Shown: positions 37,407 through 47,527 of the stretch, one piece after another
How positions within the stretch are numbered: the stretch's first letter is position 1
Layout of the letters: every line of letters starts with the position of its first letter
DNA from: Mesorhizobium kowhaii
GTDB taxonomy: Bacteria; Pseudomonadota; Alphaproteobacteria; Rhizobiales; Rhizobiaceae
Assembly: GCF_003253745.1 (NCBI RefSeq)
Contig: NZ_MZXV01000013.1
Location: 1,178,001 to 1,242,000 of the forward strand
Length of the DNA stretch: 64,000 bases
Reading direction: 5' to 3'
Notes under the pieces: generated by a model
Told to the model about the DNA's origin: nothing
The model's database searches: none
Seen by the model: the letters and a program-made list of their open reading frames with translations, nothing else
Made by a program: the position numbers and the translations under genes

Positions 37407-38809
37407 AGATGCCGCAGACCATCGGCCTTGTGCATTTCATCGGTATTGGCGGCATCGGCATGAGCGGCATTGCCGAAGTGCTGCACAATCTCGGCTACAG
37501 GGTGCAGGGGTCCGACCAGGCCGACAGCGCCAATGTGCAGCGGCTGCGCGACAAGGGCATCGAATGTTTCGTCGGCCACAAGGCCGAAAATCTCGGCGAT
37601 GCCGAGGTTGTCGTCGTCTCGACGGCGATCAAGAAAACCAACCCCGAGCTGAAGGCCGCGCGCGAGAAGCTGCTGCCGATCGTGCGCCGTGCCGAGATGC
37701 TTGCCGAGCTGATGCGCTTTCGCCAGGCGGTGGCGATCGGCGGCACGCATGGCAAGACGACGACGACTTCCATGGTTGCCACGCTGCTCGACGCCGGCGG
37801 GCTCGATCCGACCGTCATCAATGGCGGCATCATCAATGCCTATGGCACCAATGCCCGCATGGGCGACGGCGAGTGGATGGTGGTCGAGGCCGACGAGAGC
37901 GACGGCACCTTCCTCAAGCTGCCGGCCGAGATCGCCGTCGTCACCAACATCGATCCCGAGCATCTCGACCACTATGGCAGCTTCGACAAGGTGCGCGAGG
38001 CGTTTCGGCAGTTCGTCGAGAACGTGCCGTTCTACGGTTTTGGCGTGATGTGCACCGATCACCCGGAAGTGCAGGCGCTGGTCAGTCGCATCGAGGATCG
38101 CCGCGTCATCACCTATGGCGAGAATGCTCAGGCCGATGTGCGCTTCACCAACCACCGGATGGTGGGTGCCATCTCGGAATTCGACGTGGTGATCCGCAAC
38201 CGCAAGAGCGGTGGCCAGACGACGATCGCCGGCCTGCGCCTGCCGATGCCCGGCCGTCACAACGTCTCCAACGCGACAGCGGCGATCGCTGTCGCGCATG
38301 AGCTCGGCCTGTCCGCCGAGGCGATCAAGAAGGGCCTGTCGTCCTTCGCCGGCGTCAAGCGCCGCTTCACCCATACCGGTTCGTGGAACGGCGTCGATGT
38401 GTTCGACGATTACGGTCACCACCCGGTCGAGATCTCGGCGGTGCTGAAGGCGGCGCGCAGCGCCACCAAGGGCCGCGTCATCGCCATTGCCCAGCCGCAT
38501 CGCTTCACCCGGCTACACGATCTGTTCAACGAGTTTTCCACCTGCTTCAACGACGCCGACACGGTGATGGTGGCGCCGGTCTACGCGGCCGGCGAAGAGC
38601 CGATCGAAGGCGTGACATCGGATGCGCTGGTGTCGCGCATTCGCGCCGGCGGCCATCGCGACGCGCGCTACATCGAAGGTCCGGCAGCAATCGCGCCAAT
38701 CATCCGTGATCTGGCCAAGCCCGGCGACTTCGTCGTTTTCCTCGGCGCCGGCAACATCACCCAATGGGCCTATGCGCTGCCCAAGGAGCTTGGCGGGACG
38801 GTCTCATGA
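37403..38809 (+). CDS. murC: UDP-MurNAc:L-alanine ligase
   Basis: Adds L-alanine to UDP-MurNAc, the first peptide step. The 468-residue protein has the N-terminal [17 protein letters not shown], the P-loop [33 protein letters not shown], the [11 protein letters not shown] motif and QPHRFTR. It starts four bases before the murG stop, and its own end overlaps murB. Confidence 0.97.
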   Translation: MKMPQTIGLVHFIGIGGIGMSGIAEVLHNLGYRVQGSDQADSANVQRLRDKGIECFVGHKAENLGDAEVVVVSTAIKKTNPELKAAREKLLPIVRRAEMLAELMRFRQAVAIGGTHGKTTTTSMVATLLDAGGLDPTVINGGIINAYGTNARMGDGEWMVVEADESDGTFLKLPAEIAVVTNIDPEHLDHYGSFDKVREAFRQFVENVPFYGFGVMCTDHPEVQALVSRIEDRRVITYGENAQADVRFTNHRMVGAISEFDVVIRNRKSGGQTTIAGLRLPMPGRHNVSNATAAIAVAHELGLSAEAIKKGLSSFAGVKRRFTHTGSWNGVDVFDDYGHHPVEISAVLKAARSATKGRVIAIAQPHRFTRLHDLFNEFSTCFNDADTVMVAPVYAAGEEPIEGVTSDALVSRIRAGGHRDARYIEGPAAIAPIIRDLAKPGDFVVFLGAGNITQWAYALPKELGGTVS

Positions 38810-39771
38810 TGCACGGCCAGGCCCTGATCGACAGACTTGGCGACCGGCTTGCCGGCCTGCGTGGCCGCCTGACGCCGAATGCCGAGATGGACAAGATCAC
38901 CTGGTTTCGCGCCGGGGGGCTGGCCGAAGTGCTGTTCCAGCCGGCCGACGAGGACGACCTCGCGGCGTTCCTCAAAGCCGTTCCCGAAGAGATCCCGCTG
39001 ACCATCGTCGGCGTCGGCTCGAACCTTCTGGTCCGGGACGGTGGCATTCCGGGTTTTGTTGTCAGACTTTCGGCCAAGGGGTTTGGCGAGGCCGAAATTA
39101 TTTCGCCGACCACAATCAAGGCGGGGGCAGCGACGCCCGACAAGCGCGTCGCCGCTGTGGCGCTCGAAGCCGGCATTGGCGGCTTCCATTTCTATCACGG
39201 CATTCCGGGCGCCATCGGCGGCGCGCTGCGGATGAATGCCGGCGCCAATGGCGTCGAGACGCGCGAGCGCGTCGTCGAGGTGCGTGCGCTCGACCGCAAG
39301 GGCAATGTGCAAACGCTGAGCAATGTCGAGATGGGCTATGGCTATCGCCATTCGGCGGCACCGTCCGGGCTGATCTTCACCTCGGCCGTGTTCGAGGGCT
39401 TTGCCGAAGACAAGACAGCAATCAAGGCGGCGATGGATGCGGTGCAGAACCACCGCGAGACCGTGCAGCCGATCCGCGAGAAGACCGGCGGCTCGACCTT
39501 CAAGAATCCCGAAGGCACGTCAGCCTGGAAGGAGATCGACAAGGCGGGCTGCCGCGGCCTGATGATCGGCGGTGCACAGATGTCGCCGATGCATTGCAAC
39601 TTCATGATCAACACGGGAACCGCGACCGGCTACGACCTCGAATATCTCGGCGAGACGGTGCGCACGCGGGTGCTGGAGAATTCGGGCATCCGGCTGCAAT
39701 GGGAAATCAAGCGCATCGGCAATTTCCGGCCCGGGCATGCGGTCCAGGAGTTTCTCGGGCAACTCCTCTAG
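38806..39771 (+). CDS. murB: UDP-N-acetylenolpyruvoylglucosamine reductase
   Basis: FAD enzyme that reduces enolpyruvyl-UDP-GlcNAc to UDP-MurNAc with NADPH. The 321-residue protein has the FAD-binding [15 protein letters not shown] and [34 protein letters not shown], and the catalytic [10 protein letters not shown] with [16 protein letters not shown]. It is the shorter type II form, without the Tyr loop insertion of E. coli MurB. Starts at 38806 and 38809 are adjacent; both overlap the murC end. Confidence 0.96.
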   Translation: MMHGQALIDRLGDRLAGLRGRLTPNAEMDKITWFRAGGLAEVLFQPADEDDLAAFLKAVPEEIPLTIVGVGSNLLVRDGGIPGFVVRLSAKGFGEAEIISPTTIKAGAATPDKRVAAVALEAGIGGFHFYHGIPGAIGGALRMNAGANGVETRERVVEVRALDRKGNVQTLSNVEMGYGYRHSAAPSGLIFTSAVFEGFAEDKTAIKAAMDAVQNHRETVQPIREKTGGSTFKNPEGTSAWKEIDKAGCRGLMIGGAQMSPMHCNFMINTGTATGYDLEYLGETVRTRVLENSGIRLQWEIKRIGNFRPGHAVQEFLGQLL

Positions 39772-39776
39772 CGTGT

Positions 39777-39807
39777 GTTGAAGTTCACGTGATGCATGAA
39801 CTTCAAC
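39777..39807 (+). terminator. Hairpin just after murB
   Basis: An 11-bp perfect stem GTTGAAGTTCA/TGAACTTCAAC with a nine-base loop, six bases after the murB stop. No T-run follows, so it may be an RNA-stabilising or weak terminator structure rather than a strong rho-independent terminator. Confidence 0.45.
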
Positions 39808-39842
39808 GAGGCCGAAAATAGCCCGTGACCGTTGCCGCAAAG

Positions 39843-40023
39843 ACTCAACGATGCGGTTTTCGCATCCATTTTCTCAGAAAGTGAATCTCTCGGAATCGTA
39901 AGTACTTGCCAGTGAATCAACTCTCTGATTCTCTGCTCCAAAGCGTTTCCTGATTTGAGTCGTTCGACGCGTTACCCGCGTTTTTCCGTCTGGGGGGGCA
40001 ACCTGCCGGGAGACTCGGACTCA
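39843..40023. promoter_or_regulatory. Cluster of eight GANTC sites upstream of ddl-ftsQAZ
   Basis: This is most of the 303-bp gap between murB and ddl. GANTC, the site of the alphaproteobacterial cell-cycle methyltransferase CcrM, occurs at 39843, 39884, 39894, 39914, 39928, 39958, 40013 and 40019. About 0.7 would be expected by chance in this length at equal base frequencies. The gap is also more AT-rich than coding DNA, and probably contains a cell-cycle-controlled promoter for ddl-ftsQ-ftsA-ftsZ. No clear -35/-10 pair was identified. Confidence 0.6.
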
Positions 40024-40074
40024 ATGTTGCGGAAATCTTGGTTTTTGGTCCGCCGTGAGAGGGGATGACGGGGA

Positions 40075-41001
40075 ATGAAAAGCAAGCATGTGGCCGTCCT
40101 GCTGGGTGGTATCTCGTCCGAGCGGCCCGTGTCCCTGTCCTCGGGAAAGGCTTGTGCCGATGAGCTCGAGAAGGAAGGCTACCAGGTCACGCGCGTCGAT
40201 GTCGGGCGCGATGTCGGCTCTGTGCTTGCCGAACTCCGGCCCGATGTCGCCTTCAATGCGCTGCACGGCCCGTTTGGCGAGGATGGCACCATCCAGGGCA
40301 TCCTCGAATATCTCGGCATTCCCTATTCTCATTCCGGCGTGCTCGCCTCGGCGCTGGCCATGAACAAGGAACAGGCCAAGCGGGTTGCCAAGTCGGTCGG
40401 CGTCCCTGTTGCCGAATCGAAGGTCGCCAGCCGCTTCGCCATCCAGAGCAAGCACCCGATGAAGCCGCCCTATGTGGTCAAGCCTGTCAATGAGGGCTCA
40501 AGCTTCGGTGTCGTCATCGTGCATGAGGGGCAGTCGCATCCGCCGCAGATCATCGGCTCGTCCGAGTGGAAATATGGCGATACCGTCATGGTCGAGCGCT
40601 ACATCCACGGCCGCGAGCTGACCTGCGCCGTAATGGGCGATGTGGCGCTGGGGGTCTGCGAGATCATCCCGACCGGTCATTCCTTCTACGACTATGATTC
40701 AAAATATGTCGCTGGGGGATCAAAGCACGAATGCCCCGCAAAAGTTTCACCGAATATTTACCAAAAAATACAAACACTGGCGCTCAAGGCTCACCAAGCG
40801 ATCGGCTGTCGGGGCGTTTCCCGGTCGGACTTCCGTTATGACGATCGGCATTCCGAAAACGGCGAGGTTGTCTGGCTCGAGGTCAACACCCAGCCGGGTA
40901 TGACGCCGACGTCCTTGGTGCCTGAAATCGCCGCCCAGGCCGGGCACTCGTTTGGCGATTTGTTGAGTTGGATGGTGGAGGACGCTTCGTGTCTGCGTTG
41001 A
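40075..41001 (+). CDS. ddl: D-alanine--D-alanine ligase
   Basis: ATP-grasp enzyme that makes D-Ala-D-Ala for MurF. The 308-residue protein has the N-terminal [38 protein letters not shown], the Tyr/Ser of the active site in [43 protein letters not shown]. Codons about 205-255 (40690-40850) are visibly more AT-rich than the rest. It ends 13 bases inside ftsQ. Confidence 0.96.
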   Translation: MKSKHVAVLLGGISSERPVSLSSGKACADELEKEGYQVTRVDVGRDVGSVLAELRPDVAFNALHGPFGEDGTIQGILEYLGIPYSHSGVLASALAMNKEQAKRVAKSVGVPVAESKVASRFAIQSKHPMKPPYVVKPVNEGSSFGVVIVHEGQSHPPQIIGSSEWKYGDTVMVERYIHGRELTCAVMGDVALGVCEIIPTGHSFYDYDSKYVAGGSKHECPAKVSPNIYQKIQTLALKAHQAIGCRGVSRSDFRYDDRHSENGEVVWLEVNTQPGMTPTSLVPEIAAQAGHSFGDLLSWMVEDASCLR

Positions 41002-41930
41002 AATGGGGACAAGGTGAGGGGAAGGGCGCGGCCGGGCCGGCGCTGTTCGGCCTGCCGTTGTCGTTCGACCATTTCGTGCTGCCGCGTGTGCTTCGCCGCC
41101 CGGTGCGCGTTCTGGCGCGCCTGGGGGTTGGTGAATTCCAGGCGCCGCGCTTCTCCGCGGCCATGATGTCTGCCGTACTGCTTGCCTCGAGCAGTGCCTA
41201 TGGCGCCTATCTCGGCGGCCACGTCGACGGCATCGTGCAGAGCATCACTGCTCGCACCGGCTTTGCCGTCGATCAGGTCAAGGTAGTCGGCAATCGCCAG
41301 ACCTCCGAGATCGACATCCTCGACAGGCTCGAACTCGACGGCTGGACCTCGCTGATCGGTTTCGACGCAGAGGCGGCGCGCGAACGGATTTCCGGCCTGC
41401 CGTGGATCGAGGTCGCGGCGGTGCGCAAGGTCTATCCGCACACGCTGGAAGTGCGCGTCGAGGAGCGCGAGGCCTTCGCACTCTGGCAGCAAGGCGATGA
41501 GCTCTCGGTCATCGAGAAGGATGGCGCCGTGATCGCGCCGTTCTCCGGCGGCAAGCAGGTGCTGTTGCCTTTGCTGATCGGCGTCGGCGCGCCGGCCAAG
41601 GCGCCGGATTTCCTGGCCAAGGTCGAAAAATACCCAGATCTGGCGAACCGGATCAAAGGCTATGTCCGCGTCGGCGAACGGCGCTGGGACCTCAAGCTGG
41701 ACAATGGCATCACCGTCAAGCTTCCCGAGGATGGCGAGGATCAGGCGATCGCCGAGCTCGTCAAGATGGACCAGGACAAGGGGCTGTTGTCGCGCGACAT
41801 CGCTGCCGTCGACATGCGCCTGACCGACAGGCTGGTCGTGCAGCTGACGCCCGAGGCGGCGACGCAGCGCGAAGCCGCCCTCAACGAAAAACCAAAAAGC
41901 CTGAAGCGCAAGCCGGAGACGAAGATATGA
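40989..41930 (+). CDS. ftsQ: Cell division protein FtsQ
   Basis: Bitopic inner-membrane divisome protein linking FtsBL to the septum. The 313-residue product has a basic cytoplasmic N-terminus, one membrane helix (about 58-78, [15 protein letters not shown]), a POTRA domain ([20 protein letters not shown] to [20 protein letters not shown]), and the FtsQ beta domain (about 155-285). The start is GTG at 40989, preceded by GGAGGACG; a TTG further upstream in frame lacks a ribosome site. It overlaps ddl by 13 bases and ftsA by four. Confidence 0.93.
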   Translation: MSALKWGQGEGKGAAGPALFGLPLSFDHFVLPRVLRRPVRVLARLGVGEFQAPRFSAAMMSAVLLASSSAYGAYLGGHVDGIVQSITARTGFAVDQVKVVGNRQTSEIDILDRLELDGWTSLIGFDAEAARERISGLPWIEVAAVRKVYPHTLEVRVEEREAFALWQQGDELSVIEKDGAVIAPFSGGKQVLLPLLIGVGAPAKAPDFLAKVEKYPDLANRIKGYVRVGERRWDLKLDNGITVKLPEDGEDQAIAELVKMDQDKGLLSRDIAAVDMRLTDRLVVQLTPEAATQREAALNEKPKSLKRKPETKI

Positions 41931-43234
41931 GCTGGCTTGGCGGTCATGGCGATGCCTCGTCGCGCCGGTCCGGCACCCTGACGGTGCTGGATGTCGGTTC
42001 GAGCAAGGTCTGCTGCATGGTGGCCAAGCTGAAGCCGAGCGATGACGGCAAGCTGTTGCGCGGCCGTTCGCACCGGATCCAGGTGATCGGCATCGGCCAT
42101 CAGAAGTCGCAAGGCGTGAAATCGGGTGTCGTCGTCGATCTCGACCGCGCCGAGCATGCCATCCGTCTGTCCGTCGACGCGGCCGAGCGCATGGCTGGGC
42201 TGACGGTCGATTCGCTGATCGTCAACATGACCGCCGGCCGGCTGAAGAGCGAAGCCTTCTCGGCCACCATCAACCTTGGCGGCCACGAGGCAGACGAGGC
42301 CGATATCAAGCGAGTGCTCGGCGCCGGCGCCAAGCAGGCACTCAAGGCCGAACGCGAGGTGATCCATTCGCTCCCCGTCGGCTTCTCGCTCGATGCCGAG
42401 CGCGGCGTGCGTAATCCGCGCGGCATGGTCGGCGACGCACTCGGTGTGGACATGCATGTCTTGACCGGCGACGCCGCGCCGATGCGCAATCTGGAGCTTT
42501 CCATCAACCGTTCGCACCTTTCGGTCGAGCGCATGGTGGCGACGCCCTATGCCAGCGGGCTGGCTGCCCTGGTCGATGACGAACTCGAAATGGGTGCGGC
42601 CTGCATCGACATGGGCGGCGGCACGACGACCATCTCGGTGTTTTCGGAAGGCAAGTTCGTCCATGGCGATGCCATTGCCATCGGCGGCAACCATGTCACG
42701 CTGGACATGGCCAAGGGCCTGTCGACCTCACTCGACGCTGCCGAGCGGCTGAAGGTGATGCATGGCTCGGCATTGCCGGGCAGCGCCGACGACCGCGACC
42801 TGGTCTCGATCCAGCCGATCGGCGACGACGGTGACGTGCCGCTGCAGATCCCGCGCTCGGTGATGACGCGCATCGTGCGCGCGCGCATCGACGAGACGCT
42901 CGAACTGCTGCGCGACCGGCTGAACAAATCCGGCTACGGCAATGCGGTGGGCAAGCGTGTTGTCTTGACCGGCGGCGCCAGCCAACTTGCCGGCCTGCCG
43001 GAGGCGGCGCGCCGGATCCTCGGACGCAATGTGCGCATCGGCCGCCCGCTCGGCGTGGCCGGCTTGCCGGAAGCGGCAAAGGGACCGGCCTTCTCGGCCG
43101 CGGTGGGGCTTCTGATCTATCCGCAGATGGCAAGCTTCGAGAGCCATCCGGCGAAAGGAATTTCCGGTCTCAGGATGACCGGAACGGGCGGAAAACTGCA
43201 TCGCATGAGTCAGTGGTTGAGAGACAGTTTCTAA
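41927..43234 (+). CDS. ftsA: Cell division protein FtsA
   Basis: Actin-like ATPase that tethers FtsZ to the membrane. The 435-residue protein has phosphate-1 motif VLDVGSSKVCC, the SHS2 1C subdomain, CIDMGGGTTTISVF (phosphate 2) and VLTGGASQLAGL, and ends in the amphipathic membrane-targeting helix WLRDSF after basic residues. It begins four bases inside ftsQ. ftsZ follows after 66 bp with its own ribosome site. Confidence 0.96.
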   Translation: MSWLGGHGDASSRRSGTLTVLDVGSSKVCCMVAKLKPSDDGKLLRGRSHRIQVIGIGHQKSQGVKSGVVVDLDRAEHAIRLSVDAAERMAGLTVDSLIVNMTAGRLKSEAFSATINLGGHEADEADIKRVLGAGAKQALKAEREVIHSLPVGFSLDAERGVRNPRGMVGDALGVDMHVLTGDAAPMRNLELSINRSHLSVERMVATPYASGLAALVDDELEMGAACIDMGGGTTTISVFSEGKFVHGDAIAIGGNHVTLDMAKGLSTSLDAAERLKVMHGSALPGSADDRDLVSIQPIGDDGDVPLQIPRSVMTRIVRARIDETLELLRDRLNKSGYGNAVGKRVVLTGGASQLAGLPEAARRILGRNVRIGRPLGVAGLPEAAKGPAFSAAVGLLIYPQMASFESHPAKGISGLRMTGTGGKLHRMSQWLRDSF

Positions 43235-43300
43235 TTGACGGGGACAGCCCCATAGGCGGCCGCTGCGGCGAAGCGGCGTGAAAGGCAAAGGACGGAGACA

Positions 43301-44974
43301 ATGACCATCAATCTGCAGAAGCCGGACATCACCGAGCTTAAGCCGCGCATCACCGTGTTCGGTGTCGGCGGCGGCGGCGGCAATGCCGTCAACAACATGA
43401 TCACCGCCGGTCTGCGCGGTGTCGAGTTCGTGGTGGCCAACACCGACGCGCAGGCGCTGACCATGTCGAAGGCCGATCGGCTGATCCAGCTCGGCGCCCA
43501 TGTCACCGAAGGCCTTGGTGCCGGATCGCAGCCGGAAGTCGGGCGCGCGGCGGCGGAAGAATGCATCGACGAGATCATCGATCATCTGTCCAACACCCAT
43601 ATGTGCTTCGTCACCGCCGGTATGGGCGGCGGCACCGGTACCGGTGCTGCTCCGGTCGTGGCGCGTGCCGCCCGCGAAAAGGGCATCCTCACCGTCGGTG
43701 TCGTCACCAAGCCGTTCCATTTCGAAGGCCAGCGCCGCATGAAGACGGCGGATTTGGGCATCGAAGAGCTGCAGAAATGCGTCGATACCCTCATCGTCAT
43801 CCCCAACCAGAACCTGTTCCGGTTGGCCAATGACAAGACCACCTTCGCCGACGCCTTCGCCATGGCCGACCAGGTGCTCTATTCCGGTGTTGCCTGCATC
43901 ACCGACCTGATGGTCAAGGAAGGCCTGATCAATCTCGACTTCGCCGACGTCCGCTCGGTCATGCGCGAGATGGGCAAGGCGATGATGGGCACCGGCGAGG
44001 CTTCGGGCGAGGGCCGCGCGATGGCCGCCGCTGAGGCTGCCATTGCCAACCCGCTGCTCGACGAGACCTCGATGAAGGGCGCCAGGGGCCTGCTGATCTC
44101 GATCACCGGCGGCCGCGACCTGACCCTGTTCGAAGTCGACGAAGCGGCGACCCGCATCCGCGAGGAAGTCGACCAGGATGCCAACATCATCCTCGGCGCC
44201 ACCTTCGACGAAGAACTCGAAGGCGTCATCCGCGTCTCGGTGGTTGCCACCGGCATCGACAAGTCGGCGGCTGAAATCGCCGCAGCGCCGATCTCGATCC
44301 GCACCGCACCTCCGAAGCCGGTCAGCCGGCCGGCCGTCGCCGCGGTGGAAAGCCGCCCGGCGCCGGTCCAGCAGGCAGCTTACGAACCGCGCGCCGTCGA
44401 CCCGGTCGCCGAGGCCATCCAACTGGCCGAAGCAAATGCCGCAGCCATGGCGCAAGCTCGTCCGGCTCCCGTTACCCACGCAGAGGATTTCCGCCCGCAG
44501 AGCAAGATCTTCCAGGCGCCGCCAGCACAGCCGATGCCGCAGCCAGTGGTGCAGCCGGCTCAGCAGCCGCGCGAAATGCTGCAGCGTGAAGCTCCGCAGC
44601 CGGTTGCGATGGCGCCGCAGCGGATGCCGCGCGTCGAGGACTTTCCGCCGGTCGTCAAGGCCGAGGTGGATGCCAAGAGCCGCCCGGTCGACCACGAGAA
44701 CAACAGCGGACCGATGGGCCTTCTGAAGCGCCTGACCAACGGCCTGACCCGTCGCGAGGAAGAGCCTGCACGGCTGCAGCCGGCGCAGCCGCGCGAACCC
44801 AAGCTGCGCCAGGCAGCGCCCGAAGTGCGCCGACTTGCCAGCCAAGACGCGCAGCTCTACGCGCCGCGCCGCGGTCAACTGGACGAGCAGGGCCGCCTGA
44901 CTCCGCAGGTCAGGCCGACTCAGGATGACGATCAGTTGGAGATTCCGGCGTTCCTGCGCCGCCAGGCCAACTGA
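43301..44974 (+). CDS. ftsZ: Cell division GTPase FtsZ
   Basis: Tubulin-like protein that polymerises into the division ring. The 557-residue product has the GTPase core (about 15-320) with [11 protein letters not shown] and the tubulin signature GGGTGTG (109-115), and [11 protein letters not shown] with the T7-loop aspartate. A long Pro/Gln/Ala/Arg-rich disordered linker (about 330-540) follows, and the C-terminal peptide [13 protein letters not shown] is the FtsA-binding tail. The long linker is usual for rhizobial main FtsZ. A GGACGGAGA ribosome site precedes the ATG. Confidence 0.97.
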   Translation: MTINLQKPDITELKPRITVFGVGGGGGNAVNNMITAGLRGVEFVVANTDAQALTMSKADRLIQLGAHVTEGLGAGSQPEVGRAAAEECIDEIIDHLSNTHMCFVTAGMGGGTGTGAAPVVARAAREKGILTVGVVTKPFHFEGQRRMKTADLGIEELQKCVDTLIVIPNQNLFRLANDKTTFADAFAMADQVLYSGVACITDLMVKEGLINLDFADVRSVMREMGKAMMGTGEASGEGRAMAAAEAAIANPLLDETSMKGARGLLISITGGRDLTLFEVDEAATRIREEVDQDANIILGATFDEELEGVIRVSVVATGIDKSAAEIAAAPISIRTAPPKPVSRPAVAAVESRPAPVQQAAYEPRAVDPVAEAIQLAEANAAAMAQARPAPVTHAEDFRPQSKIFQAPPAQPMPQPVVQPAQQPREMLQREAPQPVAMAPQRMPRVEDFPPVVKAEVDAKSRPVDHENNSGPMGLLKRLTNGLTRREEEPARLQPAQPREPKLRQAAPEVRRLASQDAQLYAPRRGQLDEQGRLTPQVRPTQDDDQLEIPAFLRRQAN

Positions 44975-44997
44975 TCGGTAAACGAGCTTTAACGATT

Positions 44998-45039
44998 GTT
45001 AACAGGCAGGCAAGGAATTGCTTGCCTGTTAACGTTTTT
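44998..45039 (+). terminator. Strong terminator at the end of the dcw cluster
   Basis: Arms GTTAACAGG and CCTGTTAAC, extended by GCAAG/CTTGC pairing, form a long hairpin 24 bp after the ftsZ stop, followed by GTTTTTA. It closes the ddl-ftsQAZ transcript. Confidence 0.85.
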
Positions 45040-45256
45040 AGTATTGTGTTTTCAATCACTTACAGAGACGTGCAGGATCCGGTTCGCGGTTACAAAGAGT
45101 AAGAAACCGTGATTTGGAGTCTCCCTCCCTCGACACTATCTTCGCTGCCTACCATGGTCGGTTTGCCGGGTTTTCGGGGGAAAGTCGCCCTGCCTGCCGA
45201 TTTCAACAAGAGCCGCGCCCTCGGGCTGGAGAAGCGGACCTAGGCATTACGGGCTT

Positions 45257-46207
45257 ATGGGGATTGTCTTGCACGACTATCAGACGACAGTGAAGACGCG
45301 CGTGTCGCTTACCGGCACCGGCGTCCACAGCGGCAAGGAAGTTTCCGTCAGCTTTATGCCGGCCGATGCCGACACCGGCATCGTCTTCCAGCTCTTCAAT
45401 GGCGCAGAGCAGGGCCGTGAATTCCGCGCCCTGGTTTCCGAAGTCGGGGCCACTGACCTGTGCACCATGCTTGGTGATCCCGCTGGCGAACACATCGCCA
45501 CGGTCGAGCACATCATGGCAGCACTGTTCGGGCTCGGCATCGACAATGTCGCCATCGAGATCGACGGTTCCGAGGTTCCCATCTTCGATGGCAGCGCCAT
45601 GGCGTTCGTCGAAGCCATCGACCAGGCAGGCGTTGAAACGCTGTCGGTCAAGCGACGCTATATCAGGGTCATTAAGCCGGTTCGCATCGAGAACGGCGCC
45701 TCGTGGGCGGAGTTCAAGCCTTATGACGGCACCCGTTTCGAGATCGAGATCGACTTCGAAAGCCCGGCGATCGGCCGGCAGCTGTTCGCGTCCGACCTCA
45801 ACGCCGATATTTTCCGCCGCGACCTCGCGCGCGCCCGCACCTTCGGCTTCATGAAGGACGTCGAGCGGCTGTGGGCCGCCGGCTACGCGCTCGGCTCGTC
45901 GCTGGAGAATTCGCTGGTGATCGGTGACGACAACCGCGTCATCAACATGGGCGGCCTGCGCTATCCCAACGAGTTCGTCCGCCATAAGACGCTTGATGCC
46001 ATGGGCGACCTGGCGCTGGCCGGCGCCCGTTTCATCGGCTGCTTCCGCTCCTATCGCGGTGGCCACAGGATGAATGCCGCTGCGCTGCGCCGGCTGCTGT
46101 CGGATCGCACGGCATTCGAGATCGTCGAGACGACGCGCCGCGAGCGTGGCCGCTCCGCCGAGATGAACGCCGTCAACGCGCCGCTCTACGCGCCCTGGAT
46201 GATTTGA
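45257..46207 (+). CDS. lpxC: UDP-3-O-acyl-N-acetylglucosamine deacetylase
   Basis: Zinc enzyme catalysing the committed step of lipid A synthesis, in the cytoplasm. The 316-residue protein has TVKTRVSLTGTGVHSG at the N-terminus and the zinc ligands His85 (in VEHIMAALFG), His243 and Asp247 (in RHKTLDAMGDLALAG), with catalytic His270 in YRGGHRMN. Length is standard. The preceding 217 bp after the ftsZ terminator should carry its promoter; I saw no clear consensus. No strong ribosome site precedes the ATG. Confidence 0.96.
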   Translation: MGIVLHDYQTTVKTRVSLTGTGVHSGKEVSVSFMPADADTGIVFQLFNGAEQGREFRALVSEVGATDLCTMLGDPAGEHIATVEHIMAALFGLGIDNVAIEIDGSEVPIFDGSAMAFVEAIDQAGVETLSVKRRYIRVIKPVRIENGASWAEFKPYDGTRFEIEIDFESPAIGRQLFASDLNADIFRRDLARARTFGFMKDVERLWAAGYALGSSLENSLVIGDDNRVINMGGLRYPNEFVRHKTLDAMGDLALAGARFIGCFRSYRGGHRMNAAALRRLLSDRTAFEIVETTRRERGRSAEMNAVNAPLYAPWMI

Positions 46208-46384
46208 TTTTCTTAACTTTTTTCGGATTCCATGGCGGGTAGAGGTGTTGCACGAATGCACCACCTGTTGGTGAAATTGCACGGATTTTCAAGCAGCGTC
46301 CGATCGCCACAAAAATGTGCGATTGGCCGGCGATAGCGTTGCCGGGCAAGGCGGTTATGGTTTATGGCTGCTGCCTTCGATTAG

Positions 46385-46431
46385 TGCATGTCGCTCAAAA
46401 GTGGGGACCAAGTTTGGGACAACGGCATGCA
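46385..46431. repeat. Palindromic repeat, TGCATGTCG family, copy 1 (upstream of bamD)
   Basis: Outer arms TGCATG/CATGCA with inner AAAAGTGGGG and TTTGGGACAACG, the reverse orientation of the copies near 47466, 49396 and 61275. It occupies part of the 263-bp lpxC-bamD gap. Confidence 0.75.
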
Positions 46432-46470
46432 ACACGCATTGAAATAACGCCGAAAGGGCGGAATCCAATC

Positions 46471-47343
46471 ATGTTCTTCAAGCGAGTTGGTCAATCGAAA
46501 GCGCCGCAGCGGGCTGTTTTCCTGGCGCTTTCGGTGGTTGTTCCATCGCTCTTCCTGTCGGCCTGCATGTCGTCGGAGAAAGATATCGACCTGTCGACCT
46601 ATGTCGACCAGACCGAGCCGGCCGATGTTCTCTACAATCAGGGCCTTGCCAATCTGAATGCAGGACGCCTGCAAGAGGCGAGCCGCAAATTCGATGCCGT
46701 CGACCGCCAGCATCCCTATTCGGAATTCGCCCGCAAATCGATGGTGATGGGTGCTTTCGCCGACTACCGCCAGGGCAATTACGACGAGGCGATCGGCTCG
46801 GCCAAGCGCTATCTCACGCTTTATCCGTCGACCGATGACGCGGCCTACGCGCAGTACATCATCGGCTTGAGCTACTACCGCCAGATCAAGGATGTGACGC
46901 AGGACCAGAAGGAAGCGCGCCAGACCCTTCAGACAATGCAGGACCTGGTGACGCGCTGGCCGACATCGGAATATGTCGACGACGCCAAGGAAAAGATGCG
47001 CTTCGCCAACGATCAGCTGGCCGGCAAGGAAATGCAGATCGGCCGCTACTATCTCGAGCGCCGCGAGTACATCGCAGCCGTCAAGCGCTTCCGCACCGTG
47101 GTGGAGAACTACTCCAACACGCGCCATGTCGAGGAAGCCCTGGCCCGCCTGACCGAAAGCTATTACGCGATGGGCCTGACCTCGGAGGCGCAGACCGCCG
47201 CCGCCGTGCTCGGCACCAACTACCCCGACAGCCCGTGGTACAAGGATTCCTACAAGCTACTGCAGAGCAATGGGCTTGCGCCGCGCGAGAATGCCGGCTC
47301 ATGGATATCCAAGGCCGGGAAGATGATCACCGGCGGCGCCTGA
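46471..47343 (+). CDS. bamD: Outer-membrane assembly lipoprotein BamD
   Basis: Part of the BAM complex that inserts beta-barrel proteins. The 290-residue precursor has a lipobox LSAC (Cys32) and then five tetratricopeptide-like helical repeats, e.g. [24 protein letters not shown], shown here as [17 protein letters not shown], and [14 protein letters not shown]. The frame is open to 46315, but the ATG at 46471 gives a proper lipoprotein signal and avoids the upstream repeat. AAAGGGCGG precedes it at a long spacing. Confidence 0.94.
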   Translation: MFFKRVGQSKAPQRAVFLALSVVVPSLFLSACMSSEKDIDLSTYVDQTEPADVLYNQGLANLNAGRLQEASRKFDAVDRQHPYSEFARKSMVMGAFADYRQGNYDEAIGSAKRYLTLYPSTDDAAYAQYIIGLSYYRQIKDVTQDQKEARQTLQTMQDLVTRWPTSEYVDDAKEKMRFANDQLAGKEMQIGRYYLERREYIAAVKRFRTVVENYSNTRHVEEALARLTESYYAMGLTSEAQTAAAVLGTNYPDSPWYKDSYKLLQSNGLAPRENAGSWISKAGKMITGGA

Positions 47344-47346
47344 CCC

Positions 47347-47398
47347 AGAGCATTGGACCGAAGCGTGCGAAGCGCTTTTTCGGATTGATCCGGCGCTC
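47347..47398. repeat. Palindromic repeat, GAGCATTGGACCGAA family
   Basis: An imperfect inverted repeat just after the bamD stop: GAGCATTGGACCGAA on the left pairs partly with TTCGGATTGATCCGGCGCTC on the right, with an inner AAGCG/CGCTT hairpin. This resembles a common rhizobial intergenic element. It may act as a transcript 3' end structure. Confidence 0.65.
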
Positions 47399-47465
47399 AA
47401 ACAAAAAGATAGTGCGGCGCTGCGACTCCAGATGGTCGCGTGCCGCTTTAAGTCTTTTGTTTTTG

Positions 47466-47511
47466 TGCATGTCGTTCTCCCAAAACCGGGTCCACTTTTG
47501 GGCGACATGCA
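47466..47511. repeat. Palindromic repeat, TGCATGTCG family, copy 2 (upstream of recN)
   Basis: Perfect arms TGCATGTCG (47466-47474) and CGACATGCA (47503-47511) with inner CCCAAAA/TTTTGGG. It is preceded by the conserved leader GCTTTAAGTCTTTTG seen in similar form before the copies at 49396 and 61275. It ends 16 bp before the recN start, so the recN leader RNA would contain it. Confidence 0.85.
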
Positions 47512-47527
47512 ATAGGTCCGGGTTCTG

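Noticed and set aside
39777..39807. Strong terminator separating murB from ddl
   Set aside because: The hairpin is clear but no T-run follows, so I list it with low confidence and do not claim that the dcw transcript ends here.
44989..45003. Possible CtrA box (TTAAC, TTAAC) after ftsZ
   Set aside because: The spacing between the TTAA half-sites is six bases, not the seven of the CtrA consensus, and the right half is part of the terminator stem.
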